Origin: Allygus modestus
Lineage: Eukaryota; Arthropoda; Insecta; Hemiptera; Cicadellidae
Direction: 5' to 3'
DNA length: 64,000 nucleotides
Assembly (NCBI GenBank): GCA_963675035.1
Contig: OY776117.1
Coordinates: 67,237,754 to 67,301,753, forward strand
A program made the translations under genes and the position numbers. Positions 26,060 through 38,490 of the stretch are shown here, piece by piece (the stretch's first letter is position 1; every line of letters starts with the position of its first letter). Under the pieces are notes generated by a model. That model searched no databases. It saw only the letters and a program-made list of their open reading frames with translations, and was not told the DNA's origin.

Positions 26060-28620
26060 TTATAAAACTAGTAATATAATAAAGCAACCTCTTATTATAA
26101 TTTTCTTTTCCAATTTATGAGCGCTTTAATCCATTTTAAGCAGTAAGTAAATATTTGTAGATATTTTTTACTATGATAAAAGCTACAAAAACCATAAAGT
26201 AAAAATTATTTTAAAAACTGTACTTTTATCAAACACATAAATTCTAACATGACATTATGATTGTTAATATGGAATATTTTTACTTGGTGGAGTTTTATTT
26301 TCAGTTTGTTGACAATTATTAGAGTTCTGTTAAATCACTGCAATAAAAAATAGCTCAAATAATTTACCCTTTTCAAACTGATACTGATGAGAGTTTTGTT
26401 CCTCCCTTTTTAAGGTTTTACGTAAGAGTTTTCTCCTTTGTGTGATGAATTTTGGCGTCTCCCAAGAAGATGTCACCATGTTTTTACTTGCCAATTTTTT
26501 GTACGACAGCTATAAACATAAACTATAAATACTTCCAACGAATCCCCTTCTTGCCTGGTGGAAAGTGTCCAGTGTAAATATCCAATCTGACCGCCAAAGG
26601 CTCCTCCCACCTCGCTTACTTTGATTGCAAGCCGGCGTTTACTCAGTTCTTCTTTGAGGTCCTATCTAGGGGACAGGCGAATTCACAAGATATTACTTTT
26701 TCTCATAGCAAAATCGCTTTCCAAGTATATTTACAGTATTTAATACTTATATAAAAAATAAATAGTACATTATAGTCCAAAATATATAGTACAAAAATAT
26801 ATAGCTGCCTGGAAAACCAGGAAAGACCTGGGGATTTGTATTAACATAAAAACTCTATTTTTTAAACAAGTCGATGTAATATTATAATCATTTCAATAAG
26901 AAGGTACTCTTAGAAATATTCAAATAACTGTTTATGTCCAGTCACAACAGTTTTGTAGGTTGGAGTTAATTACATTAACAAAACAATAGATCAAAGAAAT
27001 AAATTATAGACTTCGCTATTCAAGATATCTTTTAGTAATTGACAATTAAGTTACGAAGGCACATATAATATTATAATATTAATTACTGTATCATCACTAG
27101 AATACTTCCGTGCCAACAGATTAGTTTGAACAATACAAAATTGTTGTGCAGTTCAGTCCAAATCTACCAATTTTGTCAATTCCTTTATAAAATAAATTTT
27201 ACTGGGCACATTTTCAATAATGATTTAAAGTTTTTTCTTCAATCGAACATGTTTTTCGTCTCATTTAAATGTTGTATTACGTTTTTGTCTTGAATATATT
27301 AGAATACATTTAATTTATAGGATTTTATCACAAATTCAAATAAGAATTATGAAGGTATTTAAACCATTTAGTTTGCAACTTGTAAGTAGAATATTTACTG
27401 GGAATATATTATTATCATCATCTTATTTATATTTTCAGTATTATCAAAACAGGAATTTTACAAAGCACCAAACATTTTCTCTCAGGTTTAATCTCTCTTT
27501 ATAGTGGGATTTTAATTTAATTTAATCACAAAGCAAATGTCTAAACAACAAAAATACAAACTGCCAAGTAAGATATTGAATGTTCATGAGGAATATGTGT
27601 TTTTAATTTCCTTATTTTTCTGTACTTTTAACAAAATTTGAATTTTTACCAAACCATTATAACCATTTTCCAGACCGGTTTGACAAACACAAAATACTGT
27701 TTTACTCTCATTTTGCTTAGTAATATAAATCTTAATTATTGTTGTTAATTAACAGGAAAGACTTATACTCATTAAGAAAGGCAACGACTCCAATGAAAAC
27801 CACGTCACTTTCTTCTCCCCAAAACTTGCACCATCGCTCATTGTTTGAAATCTCTTATTGTTGACTTTGTCTGATATTAAAATACTACGATATCACAGAG
27901 CTTTGAAACATTTTCTCTTTCTAACATAAATTTGTGTTTTTCTATGGTTAATATTACCAATTATAGAAAAGGAAAACAACTACCAGTTTTTAAAAACTCC
28001 ATATATTGTTTATCGTTTCTGAAAACAATATATATACCCCCTCAGGTATAATATTTTTTCCTTTCCTATTGTATAACTCCGTTTTACTGTGTGTTTTAAT
28101 TATTCGTTAACAGTATATAAAATTACAATAATAATAAATGAAAATGCATCCTATCCCATCTTGCCCCTACGTCGCAAAATAAAACCCCTAAATAGGGGAA
28201 ATATCAGTTATATATTTTTCTCCCCCCGCTATACGTGGTATCGTTGTTTATATATGGTAGTATATAAATAATAATTCTTTGGGAAAATTTGTGTTTTGTT
28301 TTACACTAATGATGAAAATTTGTTTCCTGAACTGAAAAAGGTATTCTACGATGTGACTGTCTACCTGACTGTATGTTTGGATAAGGAGAGACATAGTGAC
28401 TACATCACTTGCTACCGTGATTTCGATGAATGAAATTTGGTATTACTGCTTCCAAATCTCAAGTGGTTCAATTTTTTTTTGTTAATGGTAAATATCTATA
28501 AAACAAACGAACACATTCAGAATAATACACATTGTTCTTAATTTACTGTAGCTATTGAAATTAAAATTGTCTATCTTATATTACTCCTAGTTTCCCAAAA
28601 CGTTTCTGGGAGGAGTGGGG
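26060..28620. other. AT-rich non-coding stretch
   Basis: No gene, RNA or element boundary that I can support. It is mirrored at 49770-52340. A short conserved frame beginning MSDGASFG lies on the minus strand at about 27780-27840 and again at 50560-50619; see findings. Confidence 0.5.
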
Positions 28621-28625
28621 GATTT

Positions 28626-28631
28626 CTTATT
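28626..28631 (+). other. Empty Polinton target site in the left arm
   Basis: The left arm reads ggatttcttattacaaaccc without interruption. The right-arm equivalent is split by the Polinton, with the six target bases duplicated at 37664-37669 and 49758-49763 (one transition between the arms: cttatt here, aacaag, the complement of cttgtt, there). This defines the insertion exactly and dates it after the inverted duplication. Confidence 0.9.
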
Positions 28632-30149
28632 ACAAACCCCAGACAGTCATTTCTCCTTAAATAAGCAGACAGACAGGACGGGAAGAAATAGCTAAATGTA
28701 AAGTTGTCTTGTGAATTAATTACACAAATTTAGTAACAAACCCTCAGCTACATTTCGGCGATTACTAGAAAATAGTATGTTTGCATACAGTATATAATAT
28801 TAAACATAACATTCATTTATTGCTATTACTGTTTAATTTTAATAACACGAATCGTACAGCTCAATAAAGTGATGTATGTACGCAGAGCAAATAGACTCAA
28901 CCTCACCCACCGGTTTTGCCAATGTGAGGATTATGGTTTATTTTACATTATGATTACCAGTTATTTTTACATGACGTATTTTCAAAATTAAACTGTTCCG
29001 ATTAGATTTGATTTTGAATAGAGATTTAAAAAAAACTATATTGTTAATATTTTATTCAATATAATCATAATAATTAAGAAGTATACTTTAAAAAATAATC
29101 ACATCTTAGCAAACGACGGACAAAAACTGTAACAAACCAGAAGCCTTAAATAAAGCTTTATTTGTTGTTTTCACTACATAAAGTGTTCAAAAATATCTAA
29201 GCTATAAAATATGTTACGATCAGCTATAAAGCGATCCGAAAATGTTCTCGTGAATAATCAATGAAGAAGCTGTTTTACAACTCAGCCCTCTATCGTGGAT
29301 GTGTTCTAATGCATCACAGGATAGAATATTCTATACCTTTACTTTTCAACCACCTTTTTTCCACCGTCAGTGATGAACAATTTGGTACACATCGTGCTAC
29401 ATAGTTGGCTGAAAATTAGTTTTAACATGTGTCTTTCTAAATTCCGTTGCAGGTGTAAACCTTTGTTAAAAGATAATTTATTGAAAGTCCCATAATTTTG
29501 TTGAAAAACGAAATGTCGTATAAAGTAAGGTATATGAGCAAAGACATTTTAAAATTTGTTTGAATTAAATCCAAATTCCTCATCTAAATTACCATAATCT
29601 AGACCATAACCTAACAACTCCGTTTGTGAGTAGTTTTGTCTATTAACTTACAAAATAAATAAGTGTCTTTAGACCTACACAAACTATAGAAATAAAACAT
29701 ACTACAAAGAATACACGAATTAACAGGAGATTTCAAAGAATGACTCTTTATTTCTGAATATAACATTGTATGTCACGTTATTTGGCTGAAACCTTAATTA
29801 TTTCCTTGGTTAAGAATAAAATGTTATTAATTATACTTCTAACGATAAGATAGTAATATAAGTCACACCACTTATCATAACTAATTAAATATATAGATTT
29901 TAGTTTACGCAGTTTAACCATTGTGATAAGTGTTCATTATTTGTATTACTTAGCTGACGAATATCAAAATATTATTTTTTAACAAAGCCAACCAAAGTCT
30001 TAAACTGTAGGGCTTCGCCACACTGGAGCCCTTAAAATTGGCACTGTTAACCTTATGGAGAAAGGATTTTATTTAAAATTCCATGGTAACAATATGTTTA
30101 CCAACGGGACAAGAAACGGGAATAAAAAAAGGCCAAGCTAACGAGGTCG

Positions 30150-30568
30150 TGGGTACCAGAAATCTATACTGTTAGTAAATTCCAACTCTCAAGTATTATT
30201 TGTGTAAGCAGGTTGAAATGAGCAAGGAAATAAAATGTATTTATTTGTGCACAGCACAACGATTATGATTAGGTTAATTATAAAACTTATATTTATTTTT
30301 ATCAGTGTCACTGAATATTACTAGCAAATCCTACTGCTACTCGAATTCGAGCAAATCATTTTCCTTCTTGGATTACCCAGCAAATACGGTTATATTAGTT
30401 TACATTGTAATACCCCTCCAGAAGATACTTTGAAACAAACAGCTTTTTTTTTAGTATCGACAACAGCTGCTGTTAAATGTTTAATTAAATTTATATCGTT
30501 ATTCTTCCATAATATTAACAATGAAACTTTAAAAGCTTAGCGGGCATTGCCCTGAAAGTGGGTATTTT
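30150..30568. other. Left-arm-only 0.4 kb segment
   Basis: The right arm near 36140 joins gctaacgaggtct directly to aaccccaaaaggc, while the left arm has about 0.4 kb between these points. It includes a hairpin-like gcgggcattgccctgaaagt near 30540. Whether it is an insertion on the left or a deletion on the right cannot be told from ends, since no duplication is visible. Confidence 0.5.
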
Positions 30569-30676
30569 CTAAAACCCCAAAAGGCACAACTAGACGTGAA
30601 GGAATTTTAAATAACCATAAACTACGAGTTAAGACCTAATACTTTTGCCGGTAGCTTGCTCATAAAAATCTGATTA

Positions 30677-31050
30677 TCTTTATATATAATTCTATTAGCG
30701 AAATATTTAAGTCAAAATTGTGGGAGTTTGGCAAATCGTAGAATGGTGGAAGACGGGTCAAATTAAAGATTTTTTCCCCAGGGATTTGGGAAAAATAGTA
30801 GTATTTCTCAAAAGTTACACTCAAACGATAAATAACGTAAAACATCCCCCATAAGAAAATCATAAGGATTTAAAAACGTCTGCTTTTATTACATTAAAAC
30901 ATGTAATTAAGTCTATACTTTGTTTACGGATTGACAAATGTTAGTTTACTTCTTATAATGTGTCTTTTTCCTCGGTGTGTAAAGAGTAAAACATCATACA
31001 ATGCAGAGTATTGGAGCAGGGTTAGGGTTATTGCCCCTTCAAGCCACTAG
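30677..31050 (+). mobile_element. Helitron, 374 bp, left-arm copy
   Basis: Both canonical ends are visible. TC at 30677 is preceded by A; CTAG at 31047-31050 is followed by T, with a hairpin (agggttattgcccct) just upstream. This matches insertion between A and T without target duplication. It is related to 6969-7276. No coding capacity. Confidence 0.8.
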
Positions 31051-31322
31051 TTTGTTTAAAAAATATATTGTAAAATCATGATGATTTATATCTGCGCTTT
31101 ATTGAATTGTTCTTGATAAACAATATGTTTTGAAATTTTTTATTGAAATGTTTAAATAAAAAGTTAAAATTGTATAGTTAAAGGTTTGGTTAAATGTGTT
31201 ATTGCTGCTAAAGTATAAATAACAATTTAAACAACAAGGCTGTTAACATCGAGTGAATCACGTTTGTGTTTTCCTCTACCTTTTTGGCTGGTAAATTTGT
31301 TATTGCTCTTATAAAAAACTAC

Positions 31323-31460
31323 ATCTGAAACTGACTACTGAACTTGTTCAATTCCCAGTTTTCAGAATCCAATAACAAGTTCTGACTCAAGCTGTGCACT
31401 TTCCTAACAGACTCTCCTGCAGATTTAATGTCAGTTGGAATATCAAATATCAATGTTATG
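31323..31460 (-). CDS. Putative gustatory-receptor exon, left arm
   Basis: This is the mirror of 35250-35387. It has a good acceptor (polypyrimidine then tttacag, read on the minus strand) before 31460 and a GTAGTT donor after 31323. The 46-residue product keeps the pattern of the last intracellular loop of insect gustatory receptors: a charged stretch ESVRKVHSL, then NLLLDSEN, then ELNKFSSQF. The open frame extends upstream only by reading through the intron. The final TYL-type exon and the N-terminal exons were not found. It could be a remnant, because the duplication centre cuts off the 5' part of the gene. Confidence 0.4.
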
Positions 31461-32332
31461 CTGTAAATAAAGATGAAACCCTGTTTGGCTTTTAACGACT
31501 CTTGCATTAGTATGAATATGGTGAAAATGTAACTGTTATAATATGCAAAATTGCACGTAAATGTATCGCATGAAATTACATGAATGACTTTCATATTTAT
31601 CATGGCTATTCCATCGTGAAATTTAAATTGTCAATACTTAATGCCTATTTACAAGCCTACATTTTAATAAAGTAGCTATTAATTTTGAAGAAGTATCAAT
31701 TTCCAACTAGGTCAATGTTCAAGAAAATCTATAACAGAATAAAATAAAGCAGGTTAAAGTACATAGTAATTTCGCATGCACTGTTCTTCTGTTATGATTG
31801 AAGAAGAAAGTTAAAGAATATTTAAACAAATATAAAGAATAATTTTCAAAGTTTAAAGATACACTTTATGTAAAATTATGTTCTTTCTAATTTTAAAGCT
31901 GTGTAAAGTCAAAATACAGCTGTTAAAATATGAATACGTCAAAATTATAAAATTGCGATGGTAGAAAGAAATCGTTTGGTTTTGGGAATAAAACTATAGC
32001 AGATATTTAATTATCACCAGTTTAGTCTGTCATTTTAAAACATTTAACATTTAAAATTTACGTCAAATTCCAAATCAGGGTTATGGGTAAGTGTAGTGTC
32101 ATTAAAAAATTACCCACTACTTGCTGTAATCTTTGTACATGGACGGTAAGCTGTTACAAGAACGTAAAGTCAACTATCTAACAACGATGATAAAAGACGA
32201 GTAAATCAAAAAGTCACAAAAGACCTTCGGCGAGCAACGTCACCTCCTTGTGTAGACGACGTCAGTCTCATCTACTGGATGGGATAACGGCAGGAAAGTC
32301 TCTAAGAAGAGTGTGTTATTACCTCGTTTTTA

Positions 32333-32458
32333 GCGAAATTCCCCTATAGGGAAGAAGCTATTACCGTAGGTCTCATAGAAAGACTTAAGCCCGAGACCAT
32401 GATAACTTTTCATTTTGAGGTCCCCAGTTGCCAAAAACACCATTCGTTCAAATTTTTA

Positions 32459-32505
<47 letters not shown>

Positions 32506-33313
32506 ATTTATATATATGTGTCCGTAAGCACGATAACTCTCGTAAAAAAGGTCCGATCTTAATGAAATTTGGTACAAATGTGTAAAGTACCAATTATTTG
32601 AACGAGTTCGAAAACCAGATGAATCGCACCGTCCAAAGGGGGTTTTTTGGGGGGTTTTGTACCCCAAAATGTGTTTTTTGGGGTTTTCACATGTAATTTT
32701 AACTTAAATCAAATTTTAATTTATACCATTGAATTCAGCTTAAAAAAACAAACAATTTGGTATTTTGATCATTGCTCTACGTCAATTGGTTACCGAGATA
32801 TTGAAAGTGCTAAACACGGTACGTTGTCTAATGTTATTCTTATGCAGAAAAAGAAAAATTGTATATCTCGCTTATTTATGAACATAAACTGGCGAAATTT
32901 GGTATATGGCTTGATCTGGTTGTGGTTTATTGTTATTTGCACAAAAAAACAATTTTTCACCTATTGTTCCTGTAGCAGCAAACCTAGGTACTTGTTCCCC
33001 ATGTTATTCTTATGGAAAATACTTAAAATGTTATATAGCGCTTATTTATGAATGTATATGGATGAAACTTGGTATGTGACTTCACTAAGATGAGTTCTAT
33101 TGATATTTGCATAAAAACCCATTATTTTGTGTGCCTTGTTGCAGCAAACCTGCGTACTCATCCCCAATGTTATTCTTATGGAGAATAATTAATATTTTAA
33201 ATATCGCTTGTTTGTGAATACATTTCTTATGAATCCTGTTACGTGTTTTAATGTGTTATGTTATATATTCATTGGAAATTCGCTGAGTATGCAGGTTTGC
33301 TGCGACGGGGGTA
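32333..33313 (+). mobile_element. Microsatellite-bearing element, copy 4 (full length, reference copy)
   Basis: This is the cleanest copy: 981 bp bounded by the direct repeat TTTTTA (32327-32332 and 33314-33319). Order: terminal block GCGAAATTCCCCTATAGGG with a cccgagaccatgataac motif; (TA)n tract at 32457-32518; gtccgtaagcacgataactc; a G-rich patch (ttttttggggggttttg); a tgctctacgtcaattggtt block; then two to three diverged units of about 165-175 bp, each with atgttattcttatgg and gcagcaaacct; and the end GCGACGGGGGTA. No terminal inverted repeats, no coding. Confidence 0.8.
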
Positions 33314-33589
33314 TTTTTAGGATACTTCGTAAATTAGAGAAATACACCTGAAGGATAGCCCAATTCGGATCAATAAATTCGATTACACTTTTAAATAATG
33401 TTAAAATTAATCTTTTCACAAATAATTATAAACTAGTTGTTTTGCACAAAAATGTTAAAACGACAAACTGCAGACAAATAAAATTAAATGAGGTTACTGC
33501 AAATTGGTAAAATCACTCTAATTTCCAAGACCGAATCTTGACACTCTGCCACTTTTTATTCTCTTGTTTTCCCCGTAGCATTGTTTTTA

Positions 33590-33737
33590 GCGATTTACCC
33601 TAAAGGGAAGAAGCTATTACCATAGGTAGCATGGTAGACCTAGGCCCGGGACCATGATAACTTTTCGTTTTGAGGTCCCCAGATGCCAAAAACACAATTC
33701 GTTCAAATTAATATATATATATTGCATATATAAAAAA

Positions 33738-33795
<58 letters not shown>

Positions 33796-34141
33796 TTAGG
33801 CACGATAACTTTCGTAAAAATGATCCGATGTTGATGAAATTTGGTATAAACGTGTAAGGCAGCATCTATTTTCATGAGTTCGAAAACCAAACAGATCGTA
33901 CCATTGTAAGGGTGGTTTTGGGGGGGGTTTGGGGGGGTTTCGTACCCCGAAAATGGGTTTTTGAACTTTTTACTTGTAATTTTTTAACCCAAATTTTGGT
34001 TTACTCCATTAAATTTAGCTTAAGAAAACAAACAATTTAGTATTTTCATCACTGTTCTACGTCAATTGGTTACCAAAATATTGAAAGTGCTAAACACAGT
34101 ACGTTGTCCAATGTTAATCTTATGGAGAATAAGCAATGAAT
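33590..34141 (+). mobile_element. Microsatellite-bearing element, copy 5 (truncated)
   Basis: It starts GCGATTTACCCTAAAGGGAA and proceeds through a (TG)n tract at 33741-33795, gcacgataactttcgtaaaa, a G-rich patch near 33915-33945 and the ctacgtcaattggtt block. It stops at atgttaatcttatggagaat, where the MITE at 34143 begins and beyond which the right arm starts. The 3' repeated units are missing. Confidence 0.7.
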
Positions 34142-34142
34142 A

Positions 34143-34466
34143 CAGAGTCTTATAACAAGAACACGTCTTATGGGCCAGAGTCTGTCAGTATTTGAAACTT
34201 ACCGTGCTAGTTTTGACACCGGCCACGAGGCAGCGTGCGCTGTCTACCCAGCCACTCATCCCCTCCGACCAACGCTACAGCCAACCCCGCCATACTACTA
34301 GAGCGAAGGGACCTAGGCCACGGCAACACCTCGTGTTTTCGGTACCGGTCTGTAGTGCTAGAGGCGCTTCACAGCGGCGAGGTGCAAAAATACGGATTCC
34401 AGCACGCCAACTTCAAATAAGGGACAGAATTTTTAACACAGGACCTGTTTTTCTTATGAGACTCTG
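34143..34466. mobile_element. TA-flanked MITE with CAGAGTC ends and GC-rich core
   Basis: Terminal inverted repeats of about 28 bp (CAGAGTCTTATAACAAGAAC and the inverted CAGAGTCTCATAAGAAAAAC) are flanked by TA at 34141-34142 and 34467-34468. The 324-bp body is unusually GC-rich for the window and is open on the plus strand (34192-34536), but the frame crosses the element edge. I take this as composition, not a gene. TA duplication suggests a Tc1/mariner-type mobiliser. Confidence 0.65.
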
Positions 34467-35249
34467 TAAGACAAACTTATTCATTGTACTTATTCACTCA
34501 TTGATTCACTCGTCTTTTATCATCGTTGTTAGATAGTTGACTATACGTTCATGTAACAGCTTACCGTCCATGTACAAAGATTACAGCAAGTAGTGGGTAA
34601 TTTTTAATGACACTACACTTACCCATAACCCTGATTTGGAATTTGACGTTAATTTTAAATGTTAAATGTCTAAAAATGACAGACTAAACTGGTGATAATT
34701 AAATATCTGCTATAGTTTTTATTCCTAAAACCAAACAATTTCTTTCTACCATCGCAATTTTATAATTTTGACGTATTCATAGTTTAACAGCTGTATTTTG
34801 ACTTTACACAGCTTTAAAATTAGAAAGAACATAATTTTACATAAAGTGTAACTTTAAACTTTGAAAAGTATTCTTTATATTTGTTTAAATATTCTTTAAC
34901 CTTCTTCTTCAATCATAACAGAAGAACAGTGCATGCGAAATTACTATGTACTTTAACCTGCTTTATTTTATTCTGTTATAGATTTTCTTGAACATTGACC
35001 TAGTTAGAAATTGATACTTCTTCAAAATTAATAGCTACTTTATTAAAATGTAGGCTTGTAAATAGGCATTAAGTATTGACAATTTAAATTTCACGATGGA
35101 ATAGCCATGATAAATATGAAAGTCATTCATGTAATTTCATGCGATACATTTACGTGCAATTTTGCATATTATAACAGTTACATTTTCACCATATTCATAC
35201 TAATGCAAGAGTCGTTAAAAGCCAAACAGGGTTTCATCTTTATTTACAG

Positions 35250-35387
35250 CATAACATTGATATTTGATATTCCAACTGACATTAAATCTGCAGGAGAGTC
35301 TGTTAGGAAAGTGCACAGCTTGATTCAGAACTTGTTATTGGATTCTGAAAACTGGGAATTGAACAAGTTCAGTAGTCAGTTTCAGAT
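35250..35387 (+). CDS. Putative gustatory-receptor exon, right arm
   Basis: The acceptor ttcatctttatttacag precedes 35250 and the donor GTAGTT begins at 35388. The product differs from the left copy by a single residue over the shared open frame (35107-35391). Insect gustatory receptors typically have a short penultimate exon carrying the cytoplasmic loop before the last transmembrane segment, with a pattern like x-ELxxFSxQ, which fits. Family membership is inferred from pattern and exon layout, not from an alignment. The two arm copies point away from each other, head to head across the spacer. Confidence 0.42.
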
Positions 35388-35660
35388 GTAGTTTTTTATA
35401 AGAGCAATAACAAATTTACCAACCAAAAAGGTAGAGGAAAACACAAACGTGATTCACTCGATGTTAACAGCCTTGTTGTTTAAATTGTTATTTATACTTT
35501 AGCAGCAATAACACATTTAACCAAACCTTTAACCATACAATTTTAACTTTTTATTTAAACATTTCAATAAAAAAATTTCAAAAACATATTGTTTATCAAG
35601 AACAATTCAATAAAGCGCAGATATAAATCATCATGATTTTACAATATATTTTTAAACAAA

Positions 35661-36035
35661 CTAGTGGCTTGAAGGGGCAATAACCCTAACCCTGCTCCAA
35701 TACTCTGCATTGTATGATGTTTTACTCTTTACACACTGAGGAAAAAGACACATTATAAGAAGTAAACTAACATTTGTCAATCCGTAAACAAAGTATAGAC
35801 TTAATTACATGTTTTAATGTAAAAAAAGCAGACCTTTTTAAATCCTTATGATTTTCTTATGGGGGATGTTTTACGTTATTTATCGTTTGAGTGTAACTTT
35901 TGAGAAATACTACTATTTTTCCCAAATCCCTGGGGAAAAAAATCTTTAATTTGAGCCGTCTCCCACCATTCTACGATTTGCCAAACTCCCACAATTTTGA
36001 CTTAAATATTTCGCTAATAAAATTATATATAAAGA
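35661..36035 (-). mobile_element. Helitron, right-arm copy
   Basis: This is the reverse complement of 30677-31050, beginning ctagtggcttgaaggggcaa and ending in ga before t. Same place in both arms, so older than the inverted duplication. Confidence 0.8.
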
Positions 36036-36039
36036 TAAT

Positions 36040-37663
36040 CAGATTTTATGAGCAAGCTACCGGCAAAAGTATTAGGTCTTAACTCGTAGTTTATGGTTAT
36101 TTAAAATCCCTTCACGTCTAGTTGTGCCTTTTGGGGTTAGACCTCGTTAGCTTGGCCTTTTTTATTCCCGTTTCTTGTCCCGTTAACATTCCCGTAAACA
36201 TATTGTTACCATGGAATTTTAAATAAAATCCTTTCTCCATAAGGTTAACAGTGCCAATTTTAAGGGCTCCAGTGTGGCGGAGCCCTACAGTTTAAGACTT
36301 TGGTTGGCTTTGTTAAAAAATAATATTTTGATATTCGTCAGCTAAGTAATACAAATAATGAACACTTATCACAATGGTTAAACTGCGTAAACTAAAATCT
36401 ATATATTTAATTAGTTATGATAAGTGGTGTGACTTATATTACTATCTTATCGTTAGAAGTATCTTTAACAACATTTTATTCTTAACCAAGGAAATAATTA
36501 AGGTTTCAGCCAAATAACGTGACATACAATGTTATATTCAGAAATAAAGAGTCATTCCTCGAAATCTCATGTTAATTCGTGTATTCTTTGTAGTATGTTT
36601 TATTTCTATAGTTTGTGTAGGTCTAAAGACACTTATTTATTTTGTAAGTTGATAGACAAAACTACTCACAAACGGAGTTGTTAGGTTATGGTCTAGATTA
36701 TGGTAATTTAGATGAGGAATTTGGATTTAATTCAAACAAATTTTAAAATGTCTTTGCTCATATACCTTACTTTATACGACATTTCGTTTTTCAACAAAAT
36801 TATGGGACTTTCAATAAATTATCTTTTAACAAAGGTTTACACCTGCAACGGAATTTAGAAAGACACATGTTAAAACTAATTTTCAGCCAACTATGTAGCA
36901 CGATGTGTACCAAATTGTTCATCACTGACGGTGGAAAAAAGGTGGTTGAAAAGTAAGGGTATAGAATATTCTATCCTGTGATGCATTAGAACACATCCAC
37001 GATAGAGGGCTGAGTTGTAAAACAGCTTCTTCATTGATTATTCACGAGAACATTTTCGGATCGCTTTATAGCTGATCGTAACATATTTTAAAGCTTAGAT
37101 ATTTTTGAACACTTTATGTAGTGAAAACAACAAATAAAGCTTTATGTAAGGCTTCTGGTTTGTTACAGTTTTTGTCCGTCGTTTGCTAAGATGTGATTGT
37201 TTTTTAAAGTATACTTCTTAATTATTATGATTATATTGAATAAAATATTAACAATATAGTCTCTTTTAAATCTCTATTCAAAATCAAATCTAATCGGAAA
37301 AGTTTAATTTTGAAAATACGTCATGTAAAAATAACTGGTAATCATAATGTAAAATAAACCATAATCCTCACATTGGCAAAACCGGTGGGTGAGGTTGAGT
37401 CTATTTGCTCTGCGTACATACATCACTTTATTGAGCTGTACGATTCGTGTTATTAAAATTAAACAGTAATAGCAATAAATGAATGTTATGTTTAATATTA
37501 TATACTGTATGCAAACATACTATTTTCTAGTAATCGCCGAAATGTAGCTGAGGGTTTGTTACTAAATTTGTGTAATTAATTCGCAAGACAACTTTACATT
37601 TAGCTATTTCTTCCCGTCCTGTCTGTCTGCTTATTTAAGGAGAAATGACTGTCTGGGGTTTGT
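36040..37663. other. Non-coding right-arm stretch
   Basis: Mirror of 28632-30670 minus the left-only 0.4 kb. AT-rich, no ORF, RNA gene or defined element seen. Confidence 0.5.
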
Positions 37664-37669
37664 AACAAG

Positions 37670-37927
37670 AGTAGAGACAAACCCACAAAGAGAAGCCACT
37701 TTCGGCACTTTTTTCCCATGTTATTCTTATGGGGAGCCGTTTTTTCACCGACACCAGCTCCCGCCTTACACAAGTTTCCTGTACTAGTACCCTTGCATTA
37801 AATACATTTTCCCCATCCTCTATATTTAAAAATTAACTTTGGATTTGTCTGAAATTTATCTAATGCATTAATAAATCCCAAATTAACTATTACGGTCGAA
37901 TTAAAAACTGCCAACTTACTGATTTTT
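37670..37927 (+). repeat. Polinton left terminal inverted repeat
   Basis: 258 bp, beginning AGTAGAGACAAACCCAC. By eye it differs from the right repeat at about three positions. It contains cccatgttattcttatgggg, a phrase also found in the unrelated microsatellite-bearing family. In this superfamily the terminal repeats are the integrase substrate and the presumed origin of protein-primed replication. Confidence 0.95.
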
Positions 37928-37934
37928 TGTAATT

Positions 37935-38090
37935 AAAACACACACACAACAATCCACACCGCTGGCCACTGACGCCAAGGTCCTGGTCACGCATGCCTAC
38001 ACACGCAACGATTCACACCGCTGTCCACTGACACACTGACCACGACGGTAAGGTCGGTCACGCATGTGTGTCAGTGTGTCACCAGCCTTG
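37935..38090 (+). repeat. GC-rich imperfect repeats just inside the left end
   Basis: Two diverged units of roughly 70 bp share cacaccgctg.ccactgac and ggtcacgcatg. GC content is well above the rest of the element. No protein frame. The position just inside the terminal repeat suggests a cis-acting role in replication or transcription; that is inference. Confidence 0.5.
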
Positions 38091-38149
38091 GTCAGAATTA
38101 GCTATGAGGTAATTTCCTGGTTAAATTGAAAATCCAGCCTCTCGACGTG

Positions 38150-38180
38150 TATATAAGAAGCTACCGACAGCACACAGTTC
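38150..38180 (+). promoter_or_regulatory. Candidate pol II core promoter (TATA box)
   Basis: tatataag at 38150-38157 is followed about 25 bases later by a cacagttcta initiator-like stretch. A consensus CRE palindrome, tgacgtca, lies downstream at 38240-38247 in a GC-rich patch (38200-38345). The next coding frame (PolB) starts 1.45 kb further on, so a long untranslated leader or a spliced leader would be needed. Confidence 0.4.
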
Positions 38181-38490
38181 TATTGTTCTACAAGACCTCT
38201 CAACAGCGACACGACCTCGAGGCGGCGAGCAACACCGGATGACGTCACCACGCAGTGGCACTGGACTATGGCGTCACGGCTCACCTCACCAACACCACCG
38301 GGCCCGACGTCTTCACACCTAGGACTCCGACTATGGTAGCTGATAATGAGGGAGTGTTAGCGACGGTAGTTAGTTGTAGCTAAAGTGTAGATGATGTCTT
38401 CAGCGGAGGACAATCACAACTGACTGTTAATCCATCATTTTTTTTTATAATCACTCCGAAAATTGTGAAATAGCTTTCCTAATATTTTGT

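Larger units (their letters stand above)
22880..32300 (+). repeat. Older tandem unit, copy 2
   Basis: This is the less decayed partner of 780-19745 (anchors listed there). It contains a Helitron 3' end near 24030, a 5'-truncated non-LTR retrotransposon (25365-26050, minus), the empty Polinton target (28626-28631), a Helitron (30677-31050) and a gustatory-receptor-like exon (31323-31460, minus). Long AT-rich stretches at 26060-28600 and 28650-30140 show no convincing ORF, RNA gene or element boundary that I could define by eye. Confidence 0.7.
32206..34496. other. Central spacer of the inverted duplication
   Basis: The segment between the two arms has no counterpart in either. It starts with about 120 bases of ordinary flank (32206-32326) that resemble 19660-19745 of the older tandem unit, so it is original left-hand sequence cut off on the right side. 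It then holds one full copy (32333-33313) and one truncated copy (33590-34141) of the microsatellite-bearing family, followed by a TA-flanked MITE (34143-34466). Non-element sequence at 33320-33585 shows no coding potential. A cluster of elements at the turning point fits a rearrangement seeded by repeats. Confidence 0.8.

Noticed and set aside
34192..34536. A 114-codon frame at the duplication centre
   Set aside because: It starts inside a MITE, crosses its end and runs into arm sequence. The open frame is due to GC-rich composition.
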